NCBI RefSeq assembly: GCF_019042245.1
Contig: NZ_JAHQCX010000016.1
Location: 59,373-123,372, forward strand
DNA length: 64,000 bases
Direction of reading: 5' to 3'
Origin: Diplocloster modestus
GTDB taxonomy: Bacteria; Bacillota; Clostridia; Lachnospirales; Lachnospiraceae
Positions 42,342-51,794 of the stretch are shown one piece after another (positions within the stretch are counted from its first letter, which is position 1; each line of letters opens with the position of its first letter). A model generated the notes under the pieces. It was given only the letters and a program-made list of their open reading frames with translations. It had not been told where the DNA came from and did no database searches. The position numbers and the translations under genes are program-made.

Positions 42342-43406
42342 TCAATCCATATATAACAGGATATCCACTTGGAATCTTTCTTCATTATAATAAGTGCGGC
42401 ACTCTCCAGAGTATTTTTCCGTGATTCTCTTCACATTTTCCAGGCCGATTCCGTGATTGCACGAGTCCGGTTTACGGGTAATGAAAGTCCCTCGCTCCTC
42501 CCCCACGACACCTTCATAGGTATTCGCAACCGTAATCACCAGAAAGCCACGGTCCATTTTTATCCGCACCTCCAACTTTTTGTCCGCGGTGTTTCTTAGT
42601 GCGGCCATGGCATTTTCCAACAGGTTGCTTAGGATTACATTGATATCAAAGGCCGGGAAGGGCAGTGTCTCCGGGATCTGTATATCCTTTTCCACAGCTG
42701 CACCCATCTGTTTCGCATCTCTCAGATAATAATTCAGGATACTGTCGATCATCTCATTTCCCGAGGCCGCATACTCTTCTTTATTCTCCATAAATTCCCG
42801 CATCTGCTCCACGTAAGCCAGCGCTCCGTCCTGGTCTTTGGCCCGGATCAGATCTTCCAGCATACGCAGATGGTGCTTCATATCGTGTCTCAGGCCCTTT
42901 ACCTGATTCTGGGTTTCATGAATCAGCGCGAACTCACTGGAATACATCGCCAGCTGCCGCTTTAGCATCTCAACATTTCTCCTGCGTCTCATCCGCTCGA
43001 TATTCTCGATTCCCAGTTCAGCCAGGAGGAAAATCACCAGGGACCAAACATCACAGCGCAGACGCTGCTGCTGTGTTACCGGATACTGGACCAGAATTAC
43101 ATAGCCCATAATCTGCCTGATCAGAAGCCGTACTGCCTCCTCTAAAACTACGACGCCTAATTTGCGTCCCAGGCGTTCCTTATAAGTCAGGGCCGCGCCG
43201 GGCAGCAGCAGCATCCAGAGGATCCAGTCTACATCTGTGGGCATTACGATGCTTAAATAAGTGCTGGCCAGCAGACATAACAGATAAAAGATACATTCCC
43301 GTCTTTTCCCCGCTTTGGACCGGTCAAGAAAGATTCCCAGGAACCTGATCACGATGAATACTCGAAATATATTGATCAGAAAAATGTAAAAATTCAAATA
43401 GTCCAT
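42342..43406 (-). CDS. GHKL sensor histidine kinase (AgrC-like)
   Basis: 354 residues. The N-terminal half has about six TM helices. The kinase part carries LRHDMKHHL (phospho-acceptor His at about 180), followed by the GHKL ATPase domain with LSNLLENAMAAL and NHGIGLENV. This is the AgrC/quorum-sensing-like architecture. The ATG overlaps the TGA of the response regulator by one base (TGATG), so the two are coupled. No agrB or agrD is near, so the signal is unknown. Confidence 0.88.
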   Translation of the reverse strand: MDYLNFYIFLINIFRVFIVIRFLGIFLDRSKAGKRRECIFYLLCLLASTYLSIVMPTDVDWILWMLLLPGAALTYKERLGRKLGVVVLEEAVRLLIRQIMGYVILVQYPVTQQQRLRCDVWSLVIFLLAELGIENIERMRRRRNVEMLKRQLAMYSSEFALIHETQNQVKGLRHDMKHHLRMLEDLIRAKDQDGALAYVEQMREFMENKEEYAASGNEMIDSILNYYLRDAKQMGAAVEKDIQIPETLPFPAFDINVILSNLLENAMAALRNTADKKLEVRIKMDRGFLVITVANTYEGVVGEERGTFITRKPDSCNHGIGLENVKRITEKYSGECRTYYNEERFQVDILLYMD

Positions 43407-44182
43407 CAGATCTTCCTTTCCGCATATCCCGCCAGCAGCTTCTGCCGTATCTCATTCCGGTACCTCTGGCTGATCGGAAGCTGATCCTCATTGACCATCA
43501 TCACGGTATCATACCGGTACTCCTTTACGCAGTTGGAATTTATGATAAATGATTTATGTATGGTCCAGAAGCCTTTTTTGCACATCTGCTCTTCCACATC
43601 CCGCATTCTGCCGTAAAACTCCCTGGTTTCGCCGAACTGTACCACACGGATTTTCTTCCCGTCACATTGAAAATAAAGAATGTCCTGATATAGTACTTTG
43701 CACAGCGACCTCCCGCTGATAAAAGAATAAAAATCCCGCTGTCCCCGGGTCAGTTTCAGATACTGCCCGATCTTATTCCCGATTTTTTCCACCGACAGCG
43801 GTTTGATCAGGAAATCCATAGGCCGGACCGCGAACAGGCACATGGCATAGCTCTGCCATGAGGAAATATATACGATCTGCGTTTTTTCATTTCCCAGCTC
43901 CTCCCGGATCATTCTGCCGATATCCACTCCGCTTAACCGCGTCAGCTGGATATCCAGGAAGATCAGATCGAAACTGCTCTCCTCCTTCATATAGCGGTAT
44001 AAGGCTTCCCCGGTATAAAACACCTCAGTTTGTATTTTCAAAGCATATGTTATTGCAAAGCTTCGCACCGCTTCCTCAATCTCAGAGCAAGTACCGGGCT
44101 CATCATCGCAGACCGCAATTTTTAGGATAGCGGTCTCATCCCCGCTTCCAAATATTTTTTTCTGTTCCAACCTCACACTCAA
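43406..44182 (-). CDS. LytTR-family response regulator (AgrA-like)
   Basis: 258 residues. Receiver domain with acidic pair CDDEPGT and phospho-Asp in LIFLDIQLT; C-terminal LytTR DNA-binding domain (about 155-255) with YFQCDGKKI, FWTIHKSFIINSNCVKEYRYDTVMM and LPISQRYR. The start is uncertain: the frame opens at TTG 44180-44182 with a weak GAGAAAG site, and GTG 44174-44176 is an alternative. First gene of the two-component pair. Confidence 0.87.
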   Translation of the reverse strand: MSVRLEQKKIFGSGDETAILKIAVCDDEPGTCSEIEEAVRSFAITYALKIQTEVFYTGEALYRYMKEESSFDLIFLDIQLTRLSGVDIGRMIREELGNEKTQIVYISSWQSYAMCLFAVRPMDFLIKPLSVEKIGNKIGQYLKLTRGQRDFYSFISGRSLCKVLYQDILYFQCDGKKIRVVQFGETREFYGRMRDVEEQMCKKGFWTIHKSFIINSNCVKEYRYDTVMMVNEDQLPISQRYRNEIRQKLLAGYAERKI

Positions 44183-44278
44183 CTTTCTCGCTAATTCAGC
44201 CTGTTATTTGCTATTTACCAGTAGTTTAACACATTGGTCTCCTTCTTACAAACAGGCTTTATCCGATGGCTGCCTGCA

Positions 44279-44307
44279 TTGTAATCCAGACATTTTTCTG
44301 ATACAAT
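44279..44307 (+). promoter_or_regulatory. Promoter of the NUDIX gene
   Basis: TTGTAA (44279-44284), 17 bp, TACAAT (44302-44307). The leader to the ATG is about 115 bases, long enough for regulation, but I recognise no riboswitch. Confidence 0.6.
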
Positions 44308-44430
44308 AGGCAGGCGAAGAAATGGTCTTTTTCGAGCAAAAATGCTGTATCAAAACCCGGCGGACGCCTTCTGCAGTATCCACGAGAGTGCGGCAAGCCG
44401 CAAAAACAGAAAGAAATCAGGTGATACCCT

Positions 44431-44886
44431 ATGGATCGAAGTGAAAAAACGATAATTACCAACATGTGTATGATATATGACGATGCCGGCTATGTACTGG
44501 TGCAGGATAGGAAAGACCCCGGCTGGAAAGGCATCGCCTTCCCGGGCGGACACGTGGAAGCCGCAGAATCCTTTACGGATGCGGTGATCCGGGAGGTGTA
44601 TGAGGAAACCGGCCTTCGTATTTCCCAGCCGTATCTATGCGGAATCAAACAGTGGCCCTATGACGGCGACACCCGGTATGTGATCCTCCTCTATAAAACC
44701 AACCGTTTTACCGGTGATCTGACATCCTCCCCGGAGGGAGAGGTCTACTGGACGAAGCTCTCCGAACTGCCTGCACTGAATCTGGCCAAGGGCATGGCAA
44801 AAACACTGCGGGTCTTTCTGGAGGAAGATCTGTCTGAGCATTATTGGCAGGTAAAAGATGGGGTCTGGCTGGACTCCTTAAGATAA
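44431..44886 (+). CDS. NUDIX hydrolase (8-oxo-dGTP diphosphatase-like)
   Basis: 151 residues with a complete Nudix box at about 39-61 (GGHVEAAESF...REVYEETGL). Hydrolyses nucleoside diphosphates linked to another moiety; a MutT-like house-cleaning role is plausible but the substrate is not fixed by sequence. ATG start behind AGGTGAT. Stands alone, divergent from the AgrA/C-like pair. Confidence 0.9.
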   Translation: MDRSEKTIITNMCMIYDDAGYVLVQDRKDPGWKGIAFPGGHVEAAESFTDAVIREVYEETGLRISQPYLCGIKQWPYDGDTRYVILLYKTNRFTGDLTSSPEGEVYWTKLSELPALNLAKGMAKTLRVFLEEDLSEHYWQVKDGVWLDSLR

Positions 44887-44958
44887 ATTCCGATATCCCG
44901 CACAGATTATTTCCTGAATATAATTTTCTTCATTTCCTGCAAAGGATAACTTCGTTCA

Positions 44959-44987
44959 TTGTAAAAATATTTTCTCTATGCTAAGAT
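44959..44987 (+). promoter_or_regulatory. Promoter of the DUF4317 gene
   Basis: TTGTAA (44959-44964), 17 bp, TAAGAT (44982-44987), about 65 bp before the ATG. Confidence 0.6.
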
Positions 44988-45051
44988 AATTGGGTGCCCC
45001 CCTGATACAAGGGCATACAGATCTGAACAGAAAGAAGGCCGATACATAACT

Positions 45052-46203
45052 ATGATAAAAAAAGAAGTACTGGAAATCCGCAAGCAGTACACCCCGCAGA
45101 ACTGCACCATCTCCCGGATCTGCGGCTGTTACGTGGACGCGGAAAAAGAAAAGAAACTGGAACTAAAAGAAGCTTTCCTCTCCCTTCCGGAAGAGGAAAT
45201 GTTCAAATACTTTGATATATTCAAACAGACCCTGTCCGGTACCATCGGAAAAAACCTCATCAATATGGATTTTCCCCTGGAACAGGAAATGCCGGGAGGC
45301 ACGCAGGAATTCCTGTTAAAACTTCGGGACAGCAAGCTTCAGGACGATATGCTTCTGGAAGAATTCTACGACAAAGTCATAGAAAACTATTTCTACGGGG
45401 AAAACTATCTGATTCTGCTGATCCATGCGGCTTACGATATCCCCGGAAAATCCACCGACGGCTCTGAGATGTTCGACGCCTCCGACGAAGTCTTTGAATA
45501 TCTGCTGTGCAGTATCTGCCCGGTGAATTTATCAAAGCCCGGCCTCTGCTATAACGCGGAAAAGAACAGTATCGAGGATCGGATCCGGGATTGGATCGTC
45601 GAACATCCGGTAAAAGGTTTCCTGTTCCCTGTTTTCAATGACCGAAGCACAGATCTTCACAGTGTCCTATACTATTCCAAAAATGCCGAGGAACTTCAGC
45701 CCGACTTTATCGATCAGATGCTGGGATGTTCGCTGCCCCTGACCGCGGAAGGCCAGAAGGAGACGTTTAATACCATTATTTCGGATACGCTTGGTGAGGA
45801 ATGCGATTATGAGGTGATCCGCACCATTCATGATAATTTAAATGAGATGATCGAAGACTTCAAAGAAGCCCCGGAACCTCTCTCCCTGACGAAAACAGAT
45901 GTCAAGCATCTGCTGGAACAAAGCGGTGTACCGGAAGAGAAGCTGGAAACCTTTGAGACGGACTACGACGCAGTTGCGGGTGAAAAGACGGCGCTGCTGG
46001 CTTCGAATATCGCCAGCGTCCGAAAATTTAACATCCAGACCCCGGATGTGGTAATCAATGTGAATCCGGAACGCACAGACCTGATTGAAACACGGGTGAT
46101 CGACGGACGGCAGTGTCTGGTCATCGTGGTGGACGATCATATCGAGGTGAATGGTGTGAACGCCAGAACGCTGAGAATGCCTGCGCTGGGGGATGATGAG
46201 TAG
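45052..46203 (+). CDS. DUF4317 family protein
   Basis: 383 residues, soluble and acidic, no signal or TM segment. ISRICGCYVDAEKEKK near the start and the IHAAYDIP and CPVNLSKPGL segments agree with the DUF4317 family, which is widespread in Clostridia and has no assigned function. ATG start with an AGAAGGCC site. Single gene, convergent with the D-serine dehydratase operon. Confidence 0.85.
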   Translation: MIKKEVLEIRKQYTPQNCTISRICGCYVDAEKEKKLELKEAFLSLPEEEMFKYFDIFKQTLSGTIGKNLINMDFPLEQEMPGGTQEFLLKLRDSKLQDDMLLEEFYDKVIENYFYGENYLILLIHAAYDIPGKSTDGSEMFDASDEVFEYLLCSICPVNLSKPGLCYNAEKNSIEDRIRDWIVEHPVKGFLFPVFNDRSTDLHSVLYYSKNAEELQPDFIDQMLGCSLPLTAEGQKETFNTIISDTLGEECDYEVIRTIHDNLNEMIEDFKEAPEPLSLTKTDVKHLLEQSGVPEEKLETFETDYDAVAGEKTALLASNIASVRKFNIQTPDVVINVNPERTDLIETRVIDGRQCLVIVVDDHIEVNGVNARTLRMPALGDDE

Positions 46204-46331
46204 GTCTGTTGATGCAAGAAGGGGGGAACTGCTTGGTGGGGCTTTTTTGAAGGCTCTTCTTTGCTGTTTTACGGCCCGCTTTCGGGGCTTTCGGGGACAT
46301 GTCCATTTTGATTTTGGTATTTTGATATATT

Positions 46332-47651
46332 TTATTCCAATAATTGCTTTCTGATCTCATCCGGGACGAATCTGCCCCCGGTAGCCCAGATCATATGGGT
46401 ACTGCCTTCCATGGAGCACCCCATTTTTTTCATATATTCTCTACCCTCCTCCTCTGCGAACAACCGCACAGGTCCCCATATCGCACTGCCTGCGGAGGGT
46501 TCCATAAAGATTCCTTCCGTCTCATAACACATTCGGATGGCCGGGCAGAGCTTCTCATCATCCACAGTGAGTACCCCGCTGATAAAATGCTCCATAGTCT
46601 TCCCCACAAAACCGGAGGCCCGCCCGACAGCCAGACCATCCGCCTGTGTCTTTCCCGTAAGTCCCAGATCCTGCACGCTGATCTGGCTGTGCAGACCGGT
46701 CAAAAGCCCCGCCAGCATGCAGGGTGCCTGCGTGGGTTCCACAAAAAAGCAATGCACCTGATCCCCGAAGATCTGTTTCAAACCGAAGGTGATCCCGCCC
46801 GGGGCCCCGCCGATTCCACAGGGAAGATACACAAAGAGCGGATGCTCCCTATCGACCTGAATCTTCGCTTCATGAAGCTGTTCCTGGATCTCAAGCGCTG
46901 CGGTGGCATACCCCATAAACAGAGACCGGCTGTTTTCATCATCCACAAAATAGCTGCGGGAATCCCGCTTTGACTGTTCCCGTCCTTTCCTTACAGCCTC
47001 AGCATAATCCCCTTCGTATTCCACCACTACCACGCCGTGGCCGCGCAGCAGCTCCTTTTTCCACTCCTTCGCATCCGCCGACATATGTACCACGGTCCGG
47101 TATCCGAACACCGCGCTGATGATACCGATACTGATTCCCAGATTTCCGGTGGACCCCACCTGGATTGTGTGGTCATGAAATACTTCCCTGCTCTTATTCT
47201 CCGCGAGCTTCAGATAAGAATCGCCTGGCTTCAGAATTCCATACCTCTCAGCCAGCTCTTCCGTATATTTACAGATTTCGAAGATTCCGCCTCTGGCCTT
47301 TACGGAACCTGCGATCGGCAGATCAGAGTCCCTCTTGATCAGCAGCTCCCCCTTTATCTTTATCCCCGCTTCTTTTTCCAGACGCTTCTTCAGACACTCT
47401 GTGAGGGTCAGCGGCGATTCTATTCTCCCGCATCTGTCTGCCGTCTCCGGGAAATAATATCGGATAAGCGGGGCAAAACGCTCCCAGAGCTTCTGTGCTT
47501 CCAGTATATCCTTTCTATCATAGGCACATGTTTTTTGCGCCTTCACATAGGGCTCATACTGTGGATTCTGCCAGAATAATTCTCTGGCCTTGGATACCTC
47601 CTTTAGAATTGTCTGCTGCTTTAACGGCAGCTTGCTATAATTAAGCTTCAT
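46332..47651 (-). CDS. dsdA: D-serine dehydratase (D-serine ammonia-lyase)
   Basis: 439-residue PLP enzyme converting D-serine to pyruvate and ammonia. The PLP lysine is Lys118 in AGSVKARGG, and the phosphate-binding loop is GSTGNLG. CGIGGAPGGITFG, SGFVGKTMEHFISGVLTV and EPSAGSAIWGP follow, in the order of E. coli DsdA and close to its length. The ATG overlaps the end of the YesN-type regulator gene by 11 bp, so the enzyme is the last, coupled gene of an ABC transporter/two-component operon instead of lying beside a DsdC/DsdX system. Confidence 0.92.
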   Translation of the reverse strand: MKLNYSKLPLKQQTILKEVSKARELFWQNPQYEPYVKAQKTCAYDRKDILEAQKLWERFAPLIRYYFPETADRCGRIESPLTLTECLKKRLEKEAGIKIKGELLIKRDSDLPIAGSVKARGGIFEICKYTEELAERYGILKPGDSYLKLAENKSREVFHDHTIQVGSTGNLGISIGIISAVFGYRTVVHMSADAKEWKKELLRGHGVVVVEYEGDYAEAVRKGREQSKRDSRSYFVDDENSRSLFMGYATAALEIQEQLHEAKIQVDREHPLFVYLPCGIGGAPGGITFGLKQIFGDQVHCFFVEPTQAPCMLAGLLTGLHSQISVQDLGLTGKTQADGLAVGRASGFVGKTMEHFISGVLTVDDEKLCPAIRMCYETEGIFMEPSAGSAIWGPVRLFAEEEGREYMKKMGCSMEGSTHMIWATGGRFVPDEIRKQLLE

Positions 47652-49143
47652 ATCCCTTCGATTCTCTCCTCTCCATATAATCTGTGGGGCTCACCCCCGT
47701 AATGGACCGGAAAATCCGGCTGAAATAAAACGGATCTTTAAATCCGGTCAATACAGCGATATCTTTTATATACAGCCTCTGCGGCCGCCCCATCAGGTCT
47801 TTTGCTTTCTGAATCCTCGCCGCGGTCAGGTAATTAATAAAGGAATCTCCGGAGTACTTTCGAAAAATTTTACTCAGGGAGGTCTGGGATATCCCGAATT
47901 CCTCACAGACACTTTGCAGTGTCAGCGGTTCCGTCAGATGTCCCTGTACATACTTCTTGATTCGTTCAAAAAATTCCGCTGTGTCCACCTTGTACCCGGT
48001 ACTGTCCTGGCTGGACAGTTTCTGCGAGAGAATAGCTTCCACCCCATCCCGAATATCATCCATCGAAGCCGCATAGAAGAAAATATCTTCCAGTATGAAT
48101 TCCAGGCTCTCTTCCCTTTCTTCCAGATGCCAGAATTTCTTCAACCCATATATCATTCTGTGGACCATCTGTTCCACCCAGATCTGAGTCTTTTTCTGCC
48201 GCTCCCACTCGATCAGGCTCTGATTGATCTCTTCTTTCAGATGTATCAGGTCTTTTTCTTTCGCCCAGTGGAAGATATTCTGCAGCCGCTCCTCCACGCA
48301 GGTGTTACCGTCCGGCTCCTTTTCCCACTGAATCTGTTCCAGGACCAGTTTCTGGTCATAACCGATGATCAGGCGGGAGTACAGCGCACGGTAGAGCTGC
48401 TTCATCTTTTTCGGAAATTCCCGGGGGCTGCACGGTTCCCTGGAGAGGATGGCCGTAACATACTCTCCGGCCGCCTTTTCCCCTATCATATGCAGAAGCC
48501 GTTTTTCAAAGGACGCGATGTCGTAATCATTGCTATTCATAAAGCAGAGCATCTCCATCTCATCCCGGCCGTACAAGAAGATCCCATTTCCCTCATAGGA
48601 AAAGTTTTCCCATCCTTCCGTCATGGCGAAACGTTTTGGCAGGCCATTTTTCCGGACTACTCCACTGTAATAAATATCTTCGTCGAAATATCTTCGGATC
48701 TCATTTTCATCTGGCTGCTCCCCCTTTTGCATCCTGCGGATCAGCTTTAATTTTTTATCATAATCATTTTTTTCAATCTTTATCCTCATCTGGTCCATCG
48801 CATTTTGCAGTTCTTTAGGGGCCACGGGTTTTAAGACATAATCACATACCCCCTCCTTCATAGCGCCCTTCAGATATTCAAAATCCTGGTATCCGCTAAC
48901 AATAATGAAAAGCATATCCGGATATCTTTTTTTAGCCTGCTGCACCATCTCAAGTCCCGACATCACAGGCATTTTCATATCCGCGATAACCAGATCCGGA
49001 CGTCCCTCCTCCATTTTTTCCAGCCCCTCCAGACCGTTGGCAGCGGTCTCCACGTTTTGAAATCCCGGACATTTCTTCTGAATAATCGTACAGATATATT
49101 CGAGGGCGGAAGGTTCGTCATCCACGACCAGTACCCGATACAT
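47641..49143 (-). CDS. YesN-type response regulator with AraC DNA-binding domain
   Basis: About 500 residues. N-terminal receiver (VVDDEPSALE; phospho-Asp in VIADMKMPVMSG; CDYVLKPV), a variable middle region, and C-terminal AraC helix-turn-helix (LQSVCEEFGISQTSLSKIFRKYSGDSF; IKDIAVLTGFKDPFYFSRIFRSITGVSPTDY). ATG 49141-49143 is chosen; a GTG three codons upstream sits too close to the AAAGGTGG site. The start lies inside the kinase gene end. It probably controls its own operon and perhaps the divergent GH106-like gene. Confidence 0.9.
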   Translation of the reverse strand: MYRVLVVDDEPSALEYICTIIQKKCPGFQNVETAANGLEGLEKMEEGRPDLVIADMKMPVMSGLEMVQQAKKRYPDMLFIIVSGYQDFEYLKGAMKEGVCDYVLKPVAPKELQNAMDQMRIKIEKNDYDKKLKLIRRMQKGEQPDENEIRRYFDEDIYYSGVVRKNGLPKRFAMTEGWENFSYEGNGIFLYGRDEMEMLCFMNSNDYDIASFEKRLLHMIGEKAAGEYVTAILSREPCSPREFPKKMKQLYRALYSRLIIGYDQKLVLEQIQWEKEPDGNTCVEERLQNIFHWAKEKDLIHLKEEINQSLIEWERQKKTQIWVEQMVHRMIYGLKKFWHLEEREESLEFILEDIFFYAASMDDIRDGVEAILSQKLSSQDSTGYKVDTAEFFERIKKYVQGHLTEPLTLQSVCEEFGISQTSLSKIFRKYSGDSFINYLTAARIQKAKDLMGRPQRLYIKDIAVLTGFKDPFYFSRIFRSITGVSPTDYMERRESKGYEA

Positions 49144-50932
49144 ACGCTTCACCCACCTTTTCTTTCATATATACCGGACCTCCGATCAGTATGGTGGTCC
49201 CTGTCTCACCGGAGTGGATATGGAAAATCATATCCTCTCTATAGAAATAAAAAAGTCTCATATAGATACTGACCAGCCCCATTCCTCCCAGCTGCATACC
49301 TATGTTGCTGCTTCTGTTCTGTAGGATCACCCGGGTCTCTTCCATCTCCTTTTCCAGTTTTTTCAGTTCCTCCCCGGAAAATCCTTCTCCGTTGTCGGCT
49401 ACCTGCATAAACCACTTACCATGCTCCTCCCATCCCCGTATCTCAATGTACATCACCTCCGAGGAATGAGCATAACCGTGTACAATCGCATTTTCCACCA
49501 GCGGCTGAAGGATGACCTTCGGCATCGTCTGACTCCTGATCCCTTCCTCCACCTCAATTTTATATTCCAGCAGATATTCGTATCTGCATTTTAACAGGAA
49601 GAAATACTTTTCCAGACACTGAATCTCGTCCCGTACCAGTGCGTACCGGTTCTTCGTATTGGTTGAATACCTCAGAATCGCCGCCAGGCTGCTGCACATC
49701 TCGCAGATCTGATCGTCATCGTTTTGCAGCCCCCGGTTGGAGATCACGTTCAGGACATTGTACAGGAAATGGGGGTTCACCTGGGCCTGGAACAGATCAA
49801 ACTGAGCCTGGATCTGCAGGCCCGCCATCCGTTGTTCTTCCAAAACCGCCTGTTTTAAACGCTTCATCATATTCTGATAAGCATTTTCAAACGCCTCCAG
49901 TTCATCATTGCTCTTGGAGATGGAGACCTGCTCCTCCATGGATTCAATTCGGGTATTTTCCATCATGGTTTTTAATTTTCGTACCGGCTTCATCAGATAT
50001 CTTGTGATGATGACCACATACCCCATGGACAACAGGAAAAATCCCAGCGCAATCGCAAACGTCGTCCGGATCGTGTAGCTGTTCTGCTCAGCGATTACAT
50101 CCTGACTCTCCACAATCATCATCCGGACACCGGTCGCATCGGAGACATGCATGCTGATGATCTCCTTTTCCCCATTTTGTGGATTTTGATATTCCCCGCT
50201 TCCCGCCCGGATACCCTTAGACAGCTCCTGATAATACGCGCTCTTTTGTTCCCCGGTATCCGTATAGAGAATTTCGCCGTTTTCTTTCAGCGCGACGATA
50301 TGGATCTGATCATTGGGCGTCCGGAAGATCTCATCCCAGTCCGTAATCAGCTGCTGTACCTCTATGTAACCCATGTTTTTTCCCTGTATCTCTTTTACCA
50401 CGGACATCACCTGCGGCCGGGTCTTAAGGCCCCAGACGTCTGGATGGCTTCCGAACAGAACAAACCTTCCCTTAGTCCCTTTTATTTGATCAATCCAGGG
50501 AAGTTGTGCCGTGGCCACCCCGGTGTTGATCTGCCGTTCCCCATAACTGGCGCTGGAAATAATATCATTGTTGGCATTAAACACAATGACACGGTAAAAA
50601 TTATTGATTATATAATCTGTATTCAACTTTTCCCGGATGGTATCATATGCTTCCTTCCGATAGGTCTGCCACTTATCGCCCTTATCCATCGTCATGGTCC
50701 GAAGTGCTTCCAAAACACTGGGATCGGAGAGAATATAACTGCAGACCATTTCCATCGTTTTCAGATTTTCATCCATCTGGTTCAAATACTGCGCCCCGAG
50801 CACTTCCATGTTCCGATACTCGGTCTTAAGCGTCTGCCCGCTGCTGTATCTGTAGTACCAGCCTCCCATCACAAACGTTGTCAGCAGTACAAGCACTACA
50901 TAAAAACAGATCAGTTTCGATTGAAATCGCAT
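49118..50932 (-). CDS. YesM-type sensor histidine kinase
   Basis: 604 residues. TM1 (about 7-27), an extracellular Cache-like domain (28-285), TM2 (about 288-308) and HAMP. His_kinase domain with QAQVNPHFLYNVLNVIS (phospho-acceptor His), then HATPase with LVENAIVHGY and ADNGEGF. Such kinases usually sense a carbohydrate together with an ABC binding protein. Located between the permeases and the YesN regulator, whose start it overlaps. Confidence 0.92.
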   Translation of the reverse strand: MRFQSKLICFYVVLVLLTTFVMGGWYYRYSSGQTLKTEYRNMEVLGAQYLNQMDENLKTMEMVCSYILSDPSVLEALRTMTMDKGDKWQTYRKEAYDTIREKLNTDYIINNFYRVIVFNANNDIISSASYGERQINTGVATAQLPWIDQIKGTKGRFVLFGSHPDVWGLKTRPQVMSVVKEIQGKNMGYIEVQQLITDWDEIFRTPNDQIHIVALKENGEILYTDTGEQKSAYYQELSKGIRAGSGEYQNPQNGEKEIISMHVSDATGVRMMIVESQDVIAEQNSYTIRTTFAIALGFFLLSMGYVVIITRYLMKPVRKLKTMMENTRIESMEEQVSISKSNDELEAFENAYQNMMKRLKQAVLEEQRMAGLQIQAQFDLFQAQVNPHFLYNVLNVISNRGLQNDDDQICEMCSSLAAILRYSTNTKNRYALVRDEIQCLEKYFFLLKCRYEYLLEYKIEVEEGIRSQTMPKVILQPLVENAIVHGYAHSSEVMYIEIRGWEEHGKWFMQVADNGEGFSGEELKKLEKEMEETRVILQNRSSNIGMQLGGMGLVSIYMRLFYFYREDMIFHIHSGETGTTILIGGPVYMKEKVGEAYVSGTGRG

Positions 50933-50969
50933 TTTCGTCTCCCTCCGATCAGACGAAACGGCAGACCTT

Positions 50970-51794
50970 TTATCCCTTGATTGCCCCAGCTACCATTCCA
51001 TCTACGATTTGCCTGTTAAATATAATAAACAAAATCACCATGGGAATCGTAATAATTATAACATCCGCAAACAGTAAATTATAGGAACTGGAATACTTTC
51101 CCATAAAATTATACAATGTCAGCTGGATGGTGGCGTTGGCATTTCCGGGCAGGAAGTAGAGCGGATTGGTAAAATCGTTGAATACACTGACCGCATTCAA
51201 AATAATCACCGTGGCGTTCACCGGCTTTAACAGCGGAAATATAATCCGGAAAAACATCTGTATGCGATTACATCCATCGATATATCCCACCTCTTCCAGC
51301 TCTTTGGGTATCGCGCTCATATAACTTCTGTACAGGGTGATCGTAAAGGGCGTCAGCAGAGCGGTCTCCACCAGAATCATCCCCAGCAGAGTCTTATAGA
51401 TATGTAATCCCTGCAGCACCCAGATCGTGGGCATAATCGCAGGCGGTACCATAAGCCCGGTCATAATCAGGACATTGATGACTCCCACCGCCCTGTCTTT
51501 TCTTCTCTGCAGTACATAGCCCGCCATGGAGCACAGGATGACCAGCAAAACCACGGAAAAGAAGGTCAGAATCACACTGTTTTTAAATGCGGTCAGCACA
51601 ATTCCATTGCTGGTTTTGAGCACTTCCACATAATTATCCATCCGAATGTTATCCGGCCAGGTGATCCGCAGCAGATTTGCCTCCCGTCTTTCTTTTAAAG
51701 AGTTCACAAACATGAATAGGAAAGGGATCACAAACACGCAGAACACTACCGCCAGCCCAATCAGATCCCCCAGCGTCAATTTTTTCTTTTTCAT
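50970..51794 (-). CDS. Carbohydrate-type ABC permease (MalG-like)
   Basis: 274 residues, six TM segments, EAA loop EEVGYIDGCNRIQMFFRIIFPLLKP and the usual ending GMVAGAIKG. ATG overlaps the previous permease stop by four bases. Third gene of the binding-protein, permease, permease, YesM, YesN, dsdA operon. Confidence 0.9.
   Translation of the reverse strand: MKKKKLTLGDLIGLAVVFCVFVIPFLFMFVNSLKERREANLLRITWPDNIRMDNYVEVLKTSNGIVLTAFKNSVILTFFSVVLLVILCSMAGYVLQRRKDRAVGVINVLIMTGLMVPPAIMPTIWVLQGLHIYKTLLGMILVETALLTPFTITLYRSYMSAIPKELEEVGYIDGCNRIQMFFRIIFPLLKPVNATVIILNAVSVFNDFTNPLYFLPGNANATIQLTLYNFMGKYSSSYNLLFADVIIITIPMVILFIIFNRQIVDGMVAGAIKG

Noticed and set aside
42113..42424. Plus-strand frames over the 18-bp repeats
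   Set aside because: They exist only because the repeat has no stops in several frames; the minus strand encodes the DUF1624 protein.
42342..44182. Complete agr quorum-sensing locus
   Set aside because: Kinase and LytTR regulator are AgrC/AgrA-like, but no AgrB protease or AgrD peptide gene lies near.
44308..44430. Riboswitch in the leader of the NUDIX gene
   Set aside because: The leader is long, but I see no conserved aptamer core or terminator/antiterminator pair.
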